A stretch of 44,964 nucleotides of DNA from Treponema sp. (GCA_009787775.1 WQSQ01000010.1:1-44964), one strand, 5' to 3'; shown: positions 1 through 7,845, numbered from the stretch's first letter. The notes: generated from the sequence alone by a model not told the origin. Numbers and translations are program-made.

Positions 1-330
1 ATGGGCGTTTCATGGGGAGCGCTCGCAGGCTCGTTCCTCGCGCCGTTCCTTTACGGCCTTTACTGGAAACGCACAAGCAAAGCGTCTGTCTGGTGCTGCT
101 TTATTTTCAGCACTTCCGTGATGATACTCAACGTCTTGTTCAGAAGTTCATTTCCCGCGATTTTACAGTCACCGATTAACGCAGGCGCTTTCTGCATGCT
201 CTCAGGACTCATTATCGTACCGCTTGTAAGTTCCTTTACAAAAGCGCCCGAGAAAGCAAAAGTTGATAATTGCTTCGCCTGTTACGATGATACTGTCACT
301 GTAAAGGTGAAAAATGATCTTGGAGAGTAA
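1..330 (+). CDS. Sodium:solute symporter, C-terminal part (cut by window edge)
   Basis: This is the C-terminal end of an inner-membrane transporter, probably of the sodium:solute symporter (SSS/PutP-like) family, which couples substrate uptake to sodium entry. The visible 109 residues hold three hydrophobic helices, a short 'YGLYWKR' loop after the first helix that is typical of SSS proteins, and a polar cytoplasmic tail with 'CFACYDD'. The gene surely starts upstream of base 1, so the ATG at base 1 is only an internal methionine. The last 240 bases (96-335) are repeated at 1052-1291 downstream of a toxin-antitoxin pair. The substrate cannot be read from this fragment. The family call is by sequence feel, without a search. 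Confidence 0.65.
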   Translation: MGVSWGALAGSFLAPFLYGLYWKRTSKASVWCCFIFSTSVMILNVLFRSSFPAILQSPINAGAFCMLSGLIIVPLVSSFTKAPEKAKVDNCFACYDDTVTVKVKNDLGE

Positions 331-335
331 GTGAG
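96..335 (+). repeat. Direct repeat copy 1: 3' end of symporter gene
   Basis: Bases 96-335 match 1052-1291 over 240 aligned positions with no gaps. I count nine substitutions, about 96% identity. Both copies run from inside the third-last helix region to just past the stop codon and end at the same 'gtgag'. Seven of the nine changes are synonymous. Confidence 0.95.
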
Positions 336-352
336 AAATAAATAAAAATGCA

Positions 353-402
353 GGACTTGTGAGACAACTGACATCGAAGGTTCGCAGTTGTCGAACAAGT
401 CC
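353..402. repeat. Dispersed palindromic repeat (GGACTTGT...ACAAGTCC), copy 1
   Basis: Arms at 353-369 (GGACTTGTGAGACAACT) and 386-402 (AGTTGTCGAACAAGTCC) pair except for two bases, with a 16-base loop. The same two arms recur exactly at 19029-19045 and 19051-19067 with a different loop. No T-run follows, so it is better read as a REP-like extragenic palindrome than as a simple terminator. Confidence 0.8.
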
Positions 403-453
403 ATTCTTCATTTCTGACTTGATTATTACCGCTTTTCATGTGATATTCACATT

Positions 454-669
454 ATGACCATAACACAGACCGTTGAAGTTCCAGCCGAAGGCAAACGTAC
501 TATAGAAATTCCTCGTGAAGTTCCAGCAGGAAAGGTGGTACTAACATTTACCCCGTTAGCTGAATCAAACATAATTGAATATTCAAATGTCTCAAACGAA
601 GAAGTTATGGCTGTAGGCGAAGAAATTTTAAACAAACATCTTACTGCATTTAAGGCATTGGCAAATTGA
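454..669 (+). CDS. Putative antitoxin partner of Doc-type toxin
   Basis: A 71-residue acidic protein that overlaps the start of the Doc-like toxin gene by four bases, the usual antitoxin-toxin arrangement with translational coupling. The N-terminal third has a beta-rich 'VEVPAEGKRTIEIPREVPAG' stretch like small antitoxins found in spirochaetes and other gut bacteria. The C-terminal half is helical and would be the part that covers the toxin. It is not a recognisable Phd protein, so calling it an antitoxin rests mainly on position and size. No clear Shine-Dalgarno sequence precedes the ATG. It lies inside the segment that separates the two copies of the symporter 3' end. Confidence 0.6.
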   Translation: MTITQTVEVPAEGKRTIEIPREVPAGKVVLTFTPLAESNIIEYSNVSNEEVMAVGEEILNKHLTAFKALAN

Positions 670-1046
670 TCTGTATACGCCTTACCATTGAAGATATAAT
701 ATCTTTACATAGTAAACTTATTTCCAAGAGTGGCGGTATTGACGGAATACGGGATTCAAATTTACTCGACCTCTCGGTTAATTCACCATATCATACCTTT
801 GGCGGGCAACATTTGTACCCAACAATTCATGCAATGGCGGCGCATCTTGCTTTTTCTCTAATAAAAAACCATCCTTTTCTTGATGGAAATAAACGAATCG
901 GTATATTAGCTATGATGGTTTTTCTTAAGATGAACGGATTTCCTGTCACTTGTACCGATAACGAACTTGAAAAGCTCGGTTGGGGACTTGCAGATGGCTA
1001 TATTACTGAAGCAGATTTACTTGTCTGGATTAATGCTCATTGCTAG
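666..1046 (+). CDS. doc: Doc-type toxin (Fic/Doc fold, type II TA)
   Basis: A 126-residue toxin of the Doc branch of the Fic fold. The signature 'HPFLDGNKRIG' fits the Doc motif HxFx(D/N)GNKR, and the N-terminal 'DSNLLDLSVNSPYHTFGG' region is also typical. Known Doc proteins are kinases that phosphorylate elongation factor EF-Tu and stop translation until the antitoxin neutralises them. The motif has the catalytic His and the phosphate-binding GNKR, so the protein looks intact. The likely start is TTG at 666, inside the ATTGA overlap with the antitoxin stop, which would couple translation. Full length compares well with P1 Doc (126 residues). Confidence 0.88.
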   Translation: MICIRLTIEDIISLHSKLISKSGGIDGIRDSNLLDLSVNSPYHTFGGQHLYPTIHAMAAHLAFSLIKNHPFLDGNKRIGILAMMVFLKMNGFPVTCTDNELEKLGWGLADGYITEADLLVWINAHC

Positions 1047-1051
1047 AAAAC

Positions 1052-1291
1052 CTGCTTTATTTTCAGCACTTCCGTGATGATACTTAACGTCTTGTTCAGA
1101 AGCTCATTTCCTGCGATTTTACAGTCGCCGATTAACGCCGGTGCTTTCTGTATGCTCTCAGGACTCATTATCGTACCGCTTGTAAGTTCCTTTACAAAAG
1201 CGCCCGAGAAAGCAAAAGTTGATCATTGCTTCGCCTGTTACGAAGATACTGTCACTGTAAAGGTGAAAAATGATCTTGGAGAGTAAGTGAG
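1052..1291 (+). pseudogene. Second copy of symporter 3' end (gene fragment)
   Basis: This 240-base stretch repeats the last 235 coding bases and the stop region of the symporter at 96-335. It codes the same peptide except for Asn to His and Asp to Glu changes. It has no promoter, no start region and no N-terminal two-thirds, so it cannot make a transporter. An ATG at 1074 opens a 70-codon frame but that is only an internal methionine of the symporter. It starts five bases after the stop of the doc gene. It is either a scar of the insertion that brought the toxin-antitoxin pair or the tail of a lost paralogue. Confidence 0.85.
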
Positions 1292-1401
1292 GAAAACGGT
1301 ATCAGGCATTATTTAATAATTTAAAATAGTGTTTGATACCGGCTTGTTTCGTTGTTTAAAGAAATGAAGGAAGAATCGAAGGGCCGGAAGAAATAATCAG
1401 A

Positions 1402-1418
1402 GAATACAGAAAGTAAAT
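1402..1418 (+). repeat. 17-bp direct repeat, left of HigBA
   Basis: GAATACAGAAAGTAAAT occurs exactly at 1402-1418 and 2226-2242. The two copies bracket the HigBA-like toxin-antitoxin genes. In both copies the sequence reads as the end of a protein, EYRK followed by a stop. Confidence 0.8.
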
Positions 1419-1430
1419 GTTAATCCGTAT

Positions 1431-1727
1431 CTATTGCTTAATAAGCGTTATTCGATAACCAAGGACATTGGCAATTTTCGCAAATGTACTTATTCTTGGA
1501 TCCGTCTCGCCGGAAAGAATACGGTAAAGGCTCGCGCGATCAACATCTGCGTCACTGGCCGTTTTAAGCATACCTCTTGCGCGCGCGGCTGTTTCAAGCG
1601 CGTGAATTAAATACTTTGGGTCGGTATCATTTTTTGCTTCTTCAATTGACGCTTCGATAAAACCGTCAATTTCTTCTTCTGTTTTAAGTTCTGTTGCTAT
1701 ATCAACAGGATAAATTTTAACAGCCAT
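1431..1727 (-). CDS. HigA-like antitoxin, HTH family (type II TA)
   Basis: A 98-residue antitoxin of the small helix-turn-helix family that pairs with RelE/HigB-like toxins (COG3636-type, 'addiction module antidote'). The N-terminal half is acidic and would bind the toxin. The C-terminal half carries an XRE-like helix-turn-helix with 'VDRASLYRILSGETDPRISTFAKIANVLG', given here as residues from about 61 to 90 of the protein. It is translated just after the toxin, with a three-base gap, so the order is toxin first, as in higBA. It should bind the palindrome at 2027-2056 and repress both genes. Confidence 0.85.
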   Translation of the reverse strand: MAVKIYPVDIATELKTEEEIDGFIEASIEEAKNDTDPKYLIHALETAARARGMLKTASDADVDRASLYRILSGETDPRISTFAKIANVLGYRITLIKQ

Positions 1728-1730
1728 TTT

Positions 1731-2024
1731 CTAAACCTCCTCTGCAAGTTCAATTGCTTTTTTAATATCTGATGATTGTGAACGTTTATTACCGCCGCAA
1801 AGGAGAAAGATTATTCTTTTTTCTCTAATAACATAATAAAGCCGGTAACCAGGGCCGTAATGAATTCGCATAGCTCTTACATCTCCGCTCTCTGTCTTCC
1901 AATCACCAAAATTGCCGGAAACAGCGCGATCAATTCTTGCTTGTATCTTTAGTTTTAACTTAACATTCAGCAAACCTTCACGCCAGTTTTTAAAACCTTC
2001 AGTTTGAAAAACTTCATATTCCAT
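1731..2024 (-). CDS. HigB/RelE-family toxin (phage Gp49-like)
   Basis: A 97-residue toxin of the RelE/ParE superfamily, subgroup annotated as 'addiction module killer protein' or Gp49-like HigB. Typical features are the central 'RIHYGPGYRLYYV' strand pair with conserved Arg and Tyr residues, the 'LLCGGNKRSQ' strand, and a C-terminal helix rich in Lys and Glu ending near 'DIKKAIELA'. Known relatives are ribosome-dependent mRNA endonucleases. It is the first gene of the pair. No Shine-Dalgarno sequence is visible; a promoter-like TTGACT-17-TACAGT ends seven bases before the ATG, so the message may begin at the start codon. Length and motifs suggest an intact toxin. Confidence 0.87.
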   Translation of the reverse strand: MEYEVFQTEGFKNWREGLLNVKLKLKIQARIDRAVSGNFGDWKTESGDVRAMRIHYGPGYRLYYVIREKRIIFLLCGGNKRSQSSDIKKAIELAEEV

Positions 2025-2026
2025 AT

Positions 2027-2059
2027 ACTTACTGTAGGTTATTACCTACAGTAAGTCAA
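2027..2059 (-). promoter_or_regulatory. Palindromic operator and promoter of higBA
   Basis: A perfect inverted repeat with 13-base arms, ACTTACTGTAGGT at 2027-2039 and its complement at 2044-2056, has a four-base centre. On the minus strand TTGACT (2054-2059) and TACAGT (2031-2036) are 17 bases apart and lie across the palindrome, so a bound repressor would block RNA polymerase. The toxin ATG follows the -10 box by six bases. This arrangement fits autoregulation by the HigA-like protein; binding itself is inferred. Confidence 0.75.
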
Positions 2060-2240
2060 GAGGTATATTACCAGCGTCGGCCATGAAGCAAGGCAAAGAT
2101 TAAAGGAACGGAGGTATTTGATATGGAACAAACCATTAGCACATATTATACAATCACCGCCGAATGATTTCCGCGAAAGAGCCAGACACAATGAAGCCGC
2201 TGCTCTGCGGTAAAAAGAAATTAAGGAATACAGAAAGTAA
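2055..2240 (+). pseudogene. Remnant of an unidentified gene 3' end
   Basis: After an in-frame stop at 2052-2054 a frame without any start codon runs to an internal TAA at 2211-2213 and then on to a second stop at 2238-2240. Its charged text includes 'GHEARQRLKERRYLIW' and ends in 'KEIKEYRK'. The end resembles the peptide encoded just left of the HigBA genes (ending EEIIREYRK). It looks like the decayed C-terminus of a gene that was split or copied when the toxin-antitoxin pair arrived. I do not recognise the family. Confidence 0.3.
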
Positions 2241-2242
2241 AT
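2226..2242 (+). repeat. 17-bp direct repeat, right of HigBA
   Basis: Exact second copy of the 17-mer found at 1402-1418, on the far side of the HigBA genes. The 420 bases from here to the BspA-like gene hold no gene; they contain the palindrome array at 2391-2549. Confidence 0.8.
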
Positions 2243-2390
2243 CACGTTTCATTGAACAAAGATTGAAGAAACAGCTTCATTTTTTATATCTGAATCCAGG
2301 TCAGTCTCCCGTAACAGTTCAATTTTAGGGTATTTTCCTGCGCTGTTCATTGTTATTCTGATACAAAGTTCCTGCCCTGACCTATATACC

Positions 2391-2549
2391 ACTTTAGTCC
2401 ATAGTGAAACTATACTTTAGTCTATAGTAATATGTCACTATAGACTGTAGTTAATGTTCACTATAGGCTAAAGTGAACTATCACTATAGTCTATAGTTGA
2501 ATATCACTTTAGGCTATAGTGACAGCTTACTATAGGCTGAGCGATGAAC
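2391..2549. repeat. Array of seven 23-bp-spaced imperfect palindromes
   Basis: Seven units of the 15-base dyad ACTATAGnCTATAGT begin at 2391, 2414, 2437, 2460, 2483, 2506 and 2529, every one exactly 23 bases after the last. Most extend to TCACTATAGnCTATAGTGA. The eight-base gaps between units vary in sequence. The last unit keeps only its left arm and runs into GCTGAGCGATGAAC. The same architecture with three units is found at 31226-31292. The array sits between the end of the BspA-like gene and the HigBA module. Function is unknown; a multi-site operator or a mobile repeat are both possible. Confidence 0.9.
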
Positions 2550-2661
2550 CTAGTCCAAGGCTGAATAAGACGTCTGTTAACGCTTAAACTGCTCGTTGTA
2601 TCAGCCAAGCCTTGACGCGAGTTCCATAAAGGCGTGCAGACAGGTTCCTTTGTCTTAAATG

Positions 2662-5490
2662 CTACTGTTTCGTCCAAACAGTACCGCCAGCAGCTCGTTT
2701 ATAAGTTCCTACCCCACCCGAAAGGTATTTAACCCGTAAATCACCGTCGAAAGAATAAATTGAACTAAAATTACCGGAAGCAATAGTACCCAGGAAAGTT
2801 ACACTTGTAAGGCTGCTGCAGTACTGGAACGCGTAATTGCCGATAGAAGTAACGCTGTTGGGGATTGTTATGCTTGTAAGGCCAGTGCAGTGTCGGAACG
2901 CCTCATAGCCGATAGAAGTAACGCTATTGGGGATTGTTATGCTTGTAAGGCCGCTGCAGCCCTCGAACGCACCATAGCCGATAGAATTAACGCTGTTGGG
3001 GGTTGTAAAGCTTCCGCTTAACGCTCCAGGTGCCTGAATAAGCGTAGTTTTTGTTTTATTGTATAATATCCCATCTTGGCTTGAATAATTCGGATTGGCA
3101 GCATCTACATTAATGCTTGTAAGTCCACTGCATCTAATGAACGCCTCAGAGCCGATAGAAGTAACGCCAGAGCCTATTGTTACGCTTGTAAGGCCGCTGC
3201 AGTTTTGGAATGCTAACCTGTCGATAAAAGTAACGCCTGCAGGGATTGTAAGGCTGCCTGTAAGACCTGAGCAGAGGGAGAACGCAAAATCGCCGATGCT
3301 TTGTAACTGACTGCCTGCAGCGAATACAAGACTTGTAAGATTGCCGCATTTTTGGAACGCAGCACTACCGATAGATGTAACGCCTGCGGGGATTGTAAAC
3401 GCGCCTGTAAGGCCGGTGCAATTATCAAACGCAGCATCGCCGATGCTTTGCAGCTGGCTTCCGGCAGCGAATGTTACACTTGTAAGGCCGGTTAAGTAAC
3501 CGAACGCACCCCAGCCGATAGAAGTAACGCTATTGGGGATTGTTATGCTTGTAAGGCTGGTGCAGCCAGAGAACGCGCTATTGCCGATAATAGTAACGCT
3601 ATTGCCGATTGTAACGCTTGTAAGGCCACTGCAGCCGTAGAACGCGCCCGCACCGATAGAAGTAACGCTGTTGGGGATTGTTACATTACCGCTAGCGGTT
3701 GGCCATGCAATAATCTCAGTTTTTGTTTTATTATACAATATGTTGTTCTGGGCTGAATAATTTGGATTATTTGTGTCTACTATGAAGTTTATAAGGCTGG
3801 TGCAGCCAGAGAACGCACCACCGCCGATAGTAATAACGCTGTCGGGGATGGTTATGCTTGTAAGGCTGCTGCAGTACTGGAACGCGTAATTGCCGATAGA
3901 AGTAACGCTATTTGGGATTGTTATGCTTGTAAGACCGGTGCAGCCAGAAAACGCCCGATTACCGATAGAAGTAACGCTATTGGGGATTGTTATGCTTGTA
4001 AGGCCGGTGCAGCCATAGAACGCCTCACCGCCGATAGAAGTAACGCTATTGGGGATTGTTATGCTTGTAAGGCCTCTGCAGTTATTGAACGCGCCATCGC
4101 CGATAGAAGTAACACTATTGGGGATTGTTATACTTGTAAGGCCGCTGCAAACGTAGAACGCGTAATTGCCGATAGAAGTAACGCTGTTTGGGATGGTTAC
4201 GCTTGTAAGGCTGCTGCAGTACTGGAACGCGTAATTGCCGATAGAAGTAACGCTGTCGGGGATTGTAATGCTTGTAAGGCCGCTGCAGGCGTAGAACGCA
4301 GAACTGCCGATAGAAGTGACTGGTCTACTGTTATATGTTGATGGGATTACCACCGCGCCTGTACTTACTGTGCCCTTTTTAACCTCATAAGCTGTGCTAT
4401 TATTTATCAGAGTGAATGCAAGGCCGGGGGTGGTTGTTTGTATATTGCCGGTTGCTGAGCAGATTTGGCAAATTTCTGTACTTGTTTCAACTCCGTTATT
4501 GGCAGGCGCAGCGTATGCAGTTATAACCCACTGGAAATTGTGCTCCAGAGCCGCAATCGCGCGTGTTGCGCTATGATCACAGCCTGTACGGGTGCAAGCG
4601 TCTGTTTCTATACCTGCCGCAGTACAGGTTGGCGCAGTTGTTACTGTCCAGCCTCCCATTATATGCCCAAGGGCGTTTACCGGATTTATATGTTCCTGCG
4701 CACTGCACCATGAACAGACTTGAGTTGTATAGCCTGCTGTTGTACAGGCAGGAGCTGTCACTTCTCCTGTTATCCAGTTGTGCACATTTTCATCGAGTTC
4801 AAAAAAGGAGCCTGTTTCTTCTATGTCACATAAATCACATTTTCTTTTTCCCGAGCCGTGTACTGTGCAGGTAGAGGGTGTTCCTTCAAGCTGTATCCAT
4901 TCGTGAGCGTCCGCGTCTATCGCGATAACCTCTGTTTTATTTAAACCGCAAGTTTTACAGGTTAATGTCCTGGAGCCTTCTGATACGCAGGTGGCGTGCA
5001 ATGTAACCGCAAGAAATTCCCAGCTGTGCGTGTGAGCTGTTTCGCCTGGATTGCCGCTTGCATCAGGCACTATAGAAGAAGAAAATGTTTCTGTAACATT
5101 TTTTTCGTCATATGTCCATGTAATGCTGCCGTTGAAGCTTGAAATACTTGTACCCGATACATTTACGATAAAGGTATTACTCTTGTCGGATTCAAGCTGG
5201 AAAACAGAATTAACAAAGGAGAGAACTTCTCCCTTGCTTACCTTTCCGTCGCTTATTGTAAGCGTGTAATAGTCTCCGCCTGTTATGGAAAAGGTCGCGC
5301 GTTTAATATTGGTGTTTTCCGTTATTAAAAGAGAATACGTTTTGCCGTCTGAAACAGCACTGAAAGGCTGCGTACGCGCTGCAGGTGTTACGTTTGCAGG
5401 CCCGCCGCCCGGGTCGCCGCAGGAAGCGAAAATAAAGGCGGCTGTTAAAATAATGGCGGTTATTCCAAATAGTTTTCCTGTCTTTTTCAT
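2662..5490 (-). CDS. BspA-family leucine-rich-repeat surface lipoprotein
   Basis: A 942-residue predicted lipoprotein. The signal peptide ends in the lipobox IFASC, so Cys23 or so would be lipidated. A domain of about 130 residues follows. Next, from about residue 150 to 350, come about five Cys/His-rich modules of the 'HxHxW...C...C..C' type with paired CxxC motifs, likely zinc-ribbon-like. The rest is 19 leucine-rich repeats of the LRR_5 type with the core 'SIGxxAFxxCxxLTSxTIP', broken twice by inserts containing '[17 protein letters not shown]'. Known BspA-like proteins bind fibronectin, fibrinogen or other host surfaces and help adhesion. AAAGGAG lies in front of the ATG. Near-identical neighbouring repeats suggest that repeat number can change by recombination. 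Confidence 0.92.
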   Translation of the reverse strand: MKKTGKLFGITAIILTAAFIFASCGDPGGGPANVTPAARTQPFSAVSDGKTYSLLITENTNIKRATFSITGGDYYTLTISDGKVSKGEVLSFVNSVFQLESDKSNTFIVNVSGTSISSFNGSITWTYDEKNVTETFSSSIVPDASGNPGETAHTHSWEFLAVTLHATCVSEGSRTLTCKTCGLNKTEVIAIDADAHEWIQLEGTPSTCTVHGSGKRKCDLCDIEETGSFFELDENVHNWITGEVTAPACTTAGYTTQVCSWCSAQEHINPVNALGHIMGGWTVTTAPTCTAAGIETDACTRTGCDHSATRAIAALEHNFQWVITAYAAPANNGVETSTEICQICSATGNIQTTTPGLAFTLINNSTAYEVKKGTVSTGAVVIPSTYNSRPVTSIGSSAFYACSGLTSITIPDSVTSIGNYAFQYCSSLTSVTIPNSVTSIGNYAFYVCSGLTSITIPNSVTSIGDGAFNNCRGLTSITIPNSVTSIGGEAFYGCTGLTSITIPNSVTSIGNRAFSGCTGLTSITIPNSVTSIGNYAFQYCSSLTSITIPDSVITIGGGAFSGCTSLINFIVDTNNPNYSAQNNILYNKTKTEIIAWPTASGNVTIPNSVTSIGAGAFYGCSGLTSVTIGNSVTIIGNSAFSGCTSLTSITIPNSVTSIGWGAFGYLTGLTSVTFAAGSQLQSIGDAAFDNCTGLTGAFTIPAGVTSIGSAAFQKCGNLTSLVFAAGSQLQSIGDFAFSLCSGLTGSLTIPAGVTFIDRLAFQNCSGLTSVTIGSGVTSIGSEAFIRCSGLTSINVDAANPNYSSQDGILYNKTKTTLIQAPGALSGSFTTPNSVNSIGYGAFEGCSGLTSITIPNSVTSIGYEAFRHCTGLTSITIPNSVTSIGNYAFQYCSSLTSVTFLGTIASGNFSSIYSFDGDLRVKYLSGGVGTYKRAAGGTVWTKQ

Positions 5491-5558
5491 AATACACTCC
5501 TTTTAATTCCGGTTTTAATGAAAACACTAATTAGAAACTTATGCTATACGGTAATTTA

Positions 5559-5598
5559 TGTCAATAGGATTTAATTAGCCTATTGGTAATTGTTGACA
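5559..5598. promoter_or_regulatory. Divergent promoter/operator between BspA gene and XRE gene
   Basis: An inverted repeat CAATAGG (5562-5568) / CCTATTG (5579-5585) lies between two opposed TTGACA boxes: one on the minus strand at 5559-5564 facing the BspA-like gene, one on the plus strand at 5593-5598 facing the XRE gene. The -10 boxes are not clear. The palindrome is well placed for the XRE protein to control both genes; this is inference. Confidence 0.5.
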
Positions 5599-5625
5599 AT
5601 ACTTTTACACTATTAGCATATAAAA

Positions 5626-5976
5626 ATGACATTAAGGCAAATATTTGTCCGGAATCTGAAAGAATTCCGAAAAAAAGAAGGTTTCTCGCAAATGAAACTG
5701 GCTGAATTTTGCAACACTGCTTCCAGCTACATCGGACAGATTGAAATAGGGCTAAAATTCCCTTCCATTGATATGATAGAAAAAATGGCGGATATACTCA
5801 GAATAGAGCCGTACCATTTCTTTAAGGAATATAAAGACAGCATATCAGATTCTGAAACTGATAATTTATTTCCTCGGCTGCCCAATTCCATGAAAACGCA
5901 GATTATGATTCAAATAGAAACCCAGATTGGCCAGTCAACCGGCGAAATATTAAGCAGTATCCTGAGTAAGTATTAA
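5626..5976 (+). CDS. XRE-family transcriptional regulator
   Basis: A 116-residue protein with an N-terminal helix-turn-helix of the Cro/C1 (XRE) type, roughly residues 5 to 62: 'NLKEFRKKEGFSQMKLAEF' leads into 'SYIGQIEIGLKFPSIDMIEKMA', with the typical recognition helix and the following 'P(S/T)...IADIL' pattern. The C-terminal 50 residues are polar and may dimerise. It is transcribed away from the BspA-like gene, and a palindrome lies between them, so it may control itself and the lipoprotein. No Shine-Dalgarno sequence is visible before the ATG. It stands alone, with 144 gene-free bases after it. Confidence 0.85.
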   Translation: MTLRQIFVRNLKEFRKKEGFSQMKLAEFCNTASSYIGQIEIGLKFPSIDMIEKMADILRIEPYHFFKEYKDSISDSETDNLFPRLPNSMKTQIMIQIETQIGQSTGEILSSILSKY

Positions 5977-6120
5977 ATTCCCCGTTATTAACAGAACGTG
6001 TTTTTTATTAATGGCCGCCTGGCATGGAGCCTTTGCTCATTCAGGAAGGGATGGTCAAATATATTAACAGCAGATATTGAATAATTAAGGCGCCTGTATT
6101 CCTCTTCCCGTTCCGGTTAG

Positions 6121-7845
6121 TTAATTTCTCCCCAGTAAAGATGCGTACTCAATCTCATAGCGGCGGAGCTGCGGATGATCCGGCGCGATGGCGAGAGCCT
6201 GTCTTAAATAGTAAACCGCGCGGCGTTCTTCCCGCCTGTTGTGATAAATCTCGAACATGGCGATAATCGCATCCAGGTTTCTTGGGTCTTCGAAAAGGCT
6301 CGACCTTAAATCGCTTAAAGCGTCTTCGGAGTCCGCCTGCAGGCGGCTCCGAAGATAAAAGAAACGGCTCTTAAGCTGTGCGTTTGTTATTGAGTTAAGC
6401 CGGCTTTCGATAAGGCGGGAAGCTTCGGTTCTCTGTCCGTTGTCAATCAAGGCGGAGATATAGATAACGGTATAATCATTATTGGAAGTATCCCTGTCAT
6501 AAAGCTCGCGCGCGTAGGCAAGAGCCCGCGCGTTGTTTCCAAGGCCGCGCTCGATATGATAGCCGTCAGTTAAATCCTCGGCGTTTCTGCGGACAGCCAG
6601 AACGCTGTTTAAATATCTTTGAGCCTCCTGCCAGCTTTCGCGCCGCACTGCGTCCCTAAGGCTCAGGTTCATCACTTCGATTAAGGAACCTGAAACCTGC
6701 CGCAGTCTTTCAAGAAGCTCCCTGCCTTCAGCGTGATCCCCTTCGCGCTGGGAGTCCATTAAAAGAGTCACGGCGAAAATCAACGCCTGCGTGTCGTTCG
6801 GGCTGGTGCGCAGAATGGAGCGGAGATAATTTAGGGCGGAGTCGCGGTTTCGGCTTCCGTCAAACTGTATCTGGGCGCGCATATACAGATAATCCCTGTT
6901 ATTTGAATTAATTGACGCGTAATTATCGAGGGACGCATTTGCCTGTGAATAATTTCCCTGATCTATCAGGATATGCGCCCTCATCAACAGGAACTCGCCG
7001 TCCCTCGGCTCAGCGCGCAGTATTTCTTCTACCGCGGGCAGCGCGCGCGGCCAGTCATGATTGGTGTAGTAACAAAGGGCAAGCTCCCTTCTTATCTCTT
7101 TGCTGTCTGGATACATTACCGCCAGATTTGAAAGGATTGAAACAGCGGCGGCAGGATTTCCCGTCAGCCTGTTCACGCGCGCAATGCCTATTTGAGCGGG
7201 ATATAACTCCCCTGAAATACTGTATGCCCTGCTGTATGCCGTAATTGCTTCGCTGTAACGGCCCGCATACTCATGAATAATACCCGTAAAATAGGGAGGA
7301 AGAACGGAAGCGTTTTGTAATTGTTCCGCTCTTTCCAAATCCCGTACCGCGATCGGCCATATATCGCTGTCATGATTATTAACAGCGAGAAAGGGAAGAA
7401 CAAGCTCAAGAAAGTCATTTGAATCGGAAGGCGGCCGCATATAAGCGCCCCTTTCAGCTTCCCTTATAATGCGCGCGTAGTTTGATGTCTGCGGCATATC
7501 CACAACAGGAAGCCTTGAAAGCGAATCGGGATAAACGCGCCTTATGAGGGTTGTATTTACACCTGACATTAAACGTCCGAAATCTGAAGCGTTTAAGTCC
7601 CTTGAGCGGATTAATTCAATTGCATGAAGCATCGATGATAAAATACCTGTTTCTGTCAGGCTGCGGATTTCATCGGCAAGGCCGCCTGTACTTGAAGAAA
7701 CGGGAGAAGTCTCCGGCACCTGTACTGACGGAGTCCCGGAAGTTTCATTGTTTCCGCCCGCAAACGCGGACGCAGGATTGCACAAAATAAATAAAAAGAG
7801 AAACAATACATGTAAAAAAGACCGATTCTCAGCATTTATTATCAC
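6121..7845 (-). CDS. Secreted TPR-repeat protein
   Basis: A 574-residue protein with an N-terminal signal peptide (hydrophobic core 'FLHVLFLFLFILC', cleavage near 'ASAFAGG') and many tetratricopeptide repeats from about residue 170 to the end, seen as 'AYSRAYSISGELYPAQIGIA', 'ALPAVEEILRAEPRDGEF' and 'AVYYLRQALAIAPDHPQL'. It is likely a periplasmic scaffold for envelope protein complexes. The start appears to be GTG at 7845. It is divergent from the TPR lipoprotein gene at 7931, with 85 bases between, so the two may share a control region. The exact partner is unknown. Confidence 0.85.
   Translation of the reverse strand: MIINAENRSFLHVLFLFLFILCNPASAFAGGNNETSGTPSVQVPETSPVSSSTGGLADEIRSLTETGILSSMLHAIELIRSRDLNASDFGRLMSGVNTTLIRRVYPDSLSRLPVVDMPQTSNYARIIREAERGAYMRPPSDSNDFLELVLPFLAVNNHDSDIWPIAVRDLERAEQLQNASVLPPYFTGIIHEYAGRYSEAITAYSRAYSISGELYPAQIGIARVNRLTGNPAAAVSILSNLAVMYPDSKEIRRELALCYYTNHDWPRALPAVEEILRAEPRDGEFLLMRAHILIDQGNYSQANASLDNYASINSNNRDYLYMRAQIQFDGSRNRDSALNYLRSILRTSPNDTQALIFAVTLLMDSQREGDHAEGRELLERLRQVSGSLIEVMNLSLRDAVRRESWQEAQRYLNSVLAVRRNAEDLTDGYHIERGLGNNARALAYARELYDRDTSNNDYTVIYISALIDNGQRTEASRLIESRLNSITNAQLKSRFFYLRSRLQADSEDALSDLRSSLFEDPRNLDAIIAMFEIYHNRREERRAVYYLRQALAIAPDHPQLRRYEIEYASLLGRN

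Noticed and set aside
1074-1286. 70-codon open reading frame as an independent gene
   Set aside because: It is the in-frame tail of the duplicated symporter fragment; the ATG is an internal methionine and no promoter or ribosome site precedes it.
2391-2549. CRISPR-like array
   Set aside because: Repeats recur every 23 bases but the variable gaps are only eight bases, far too short for spacers, the units are palindromic and diverged, and no cas gene is present.
4394-4874. Plus-strand frames opposite the BspA-like gene
   Set aside because: They are antisense shadows of a 942-residue gene with clear signal peptide and repeats; their Cys-rich text arises from the complementary strand of the zinc-ribbon modules.
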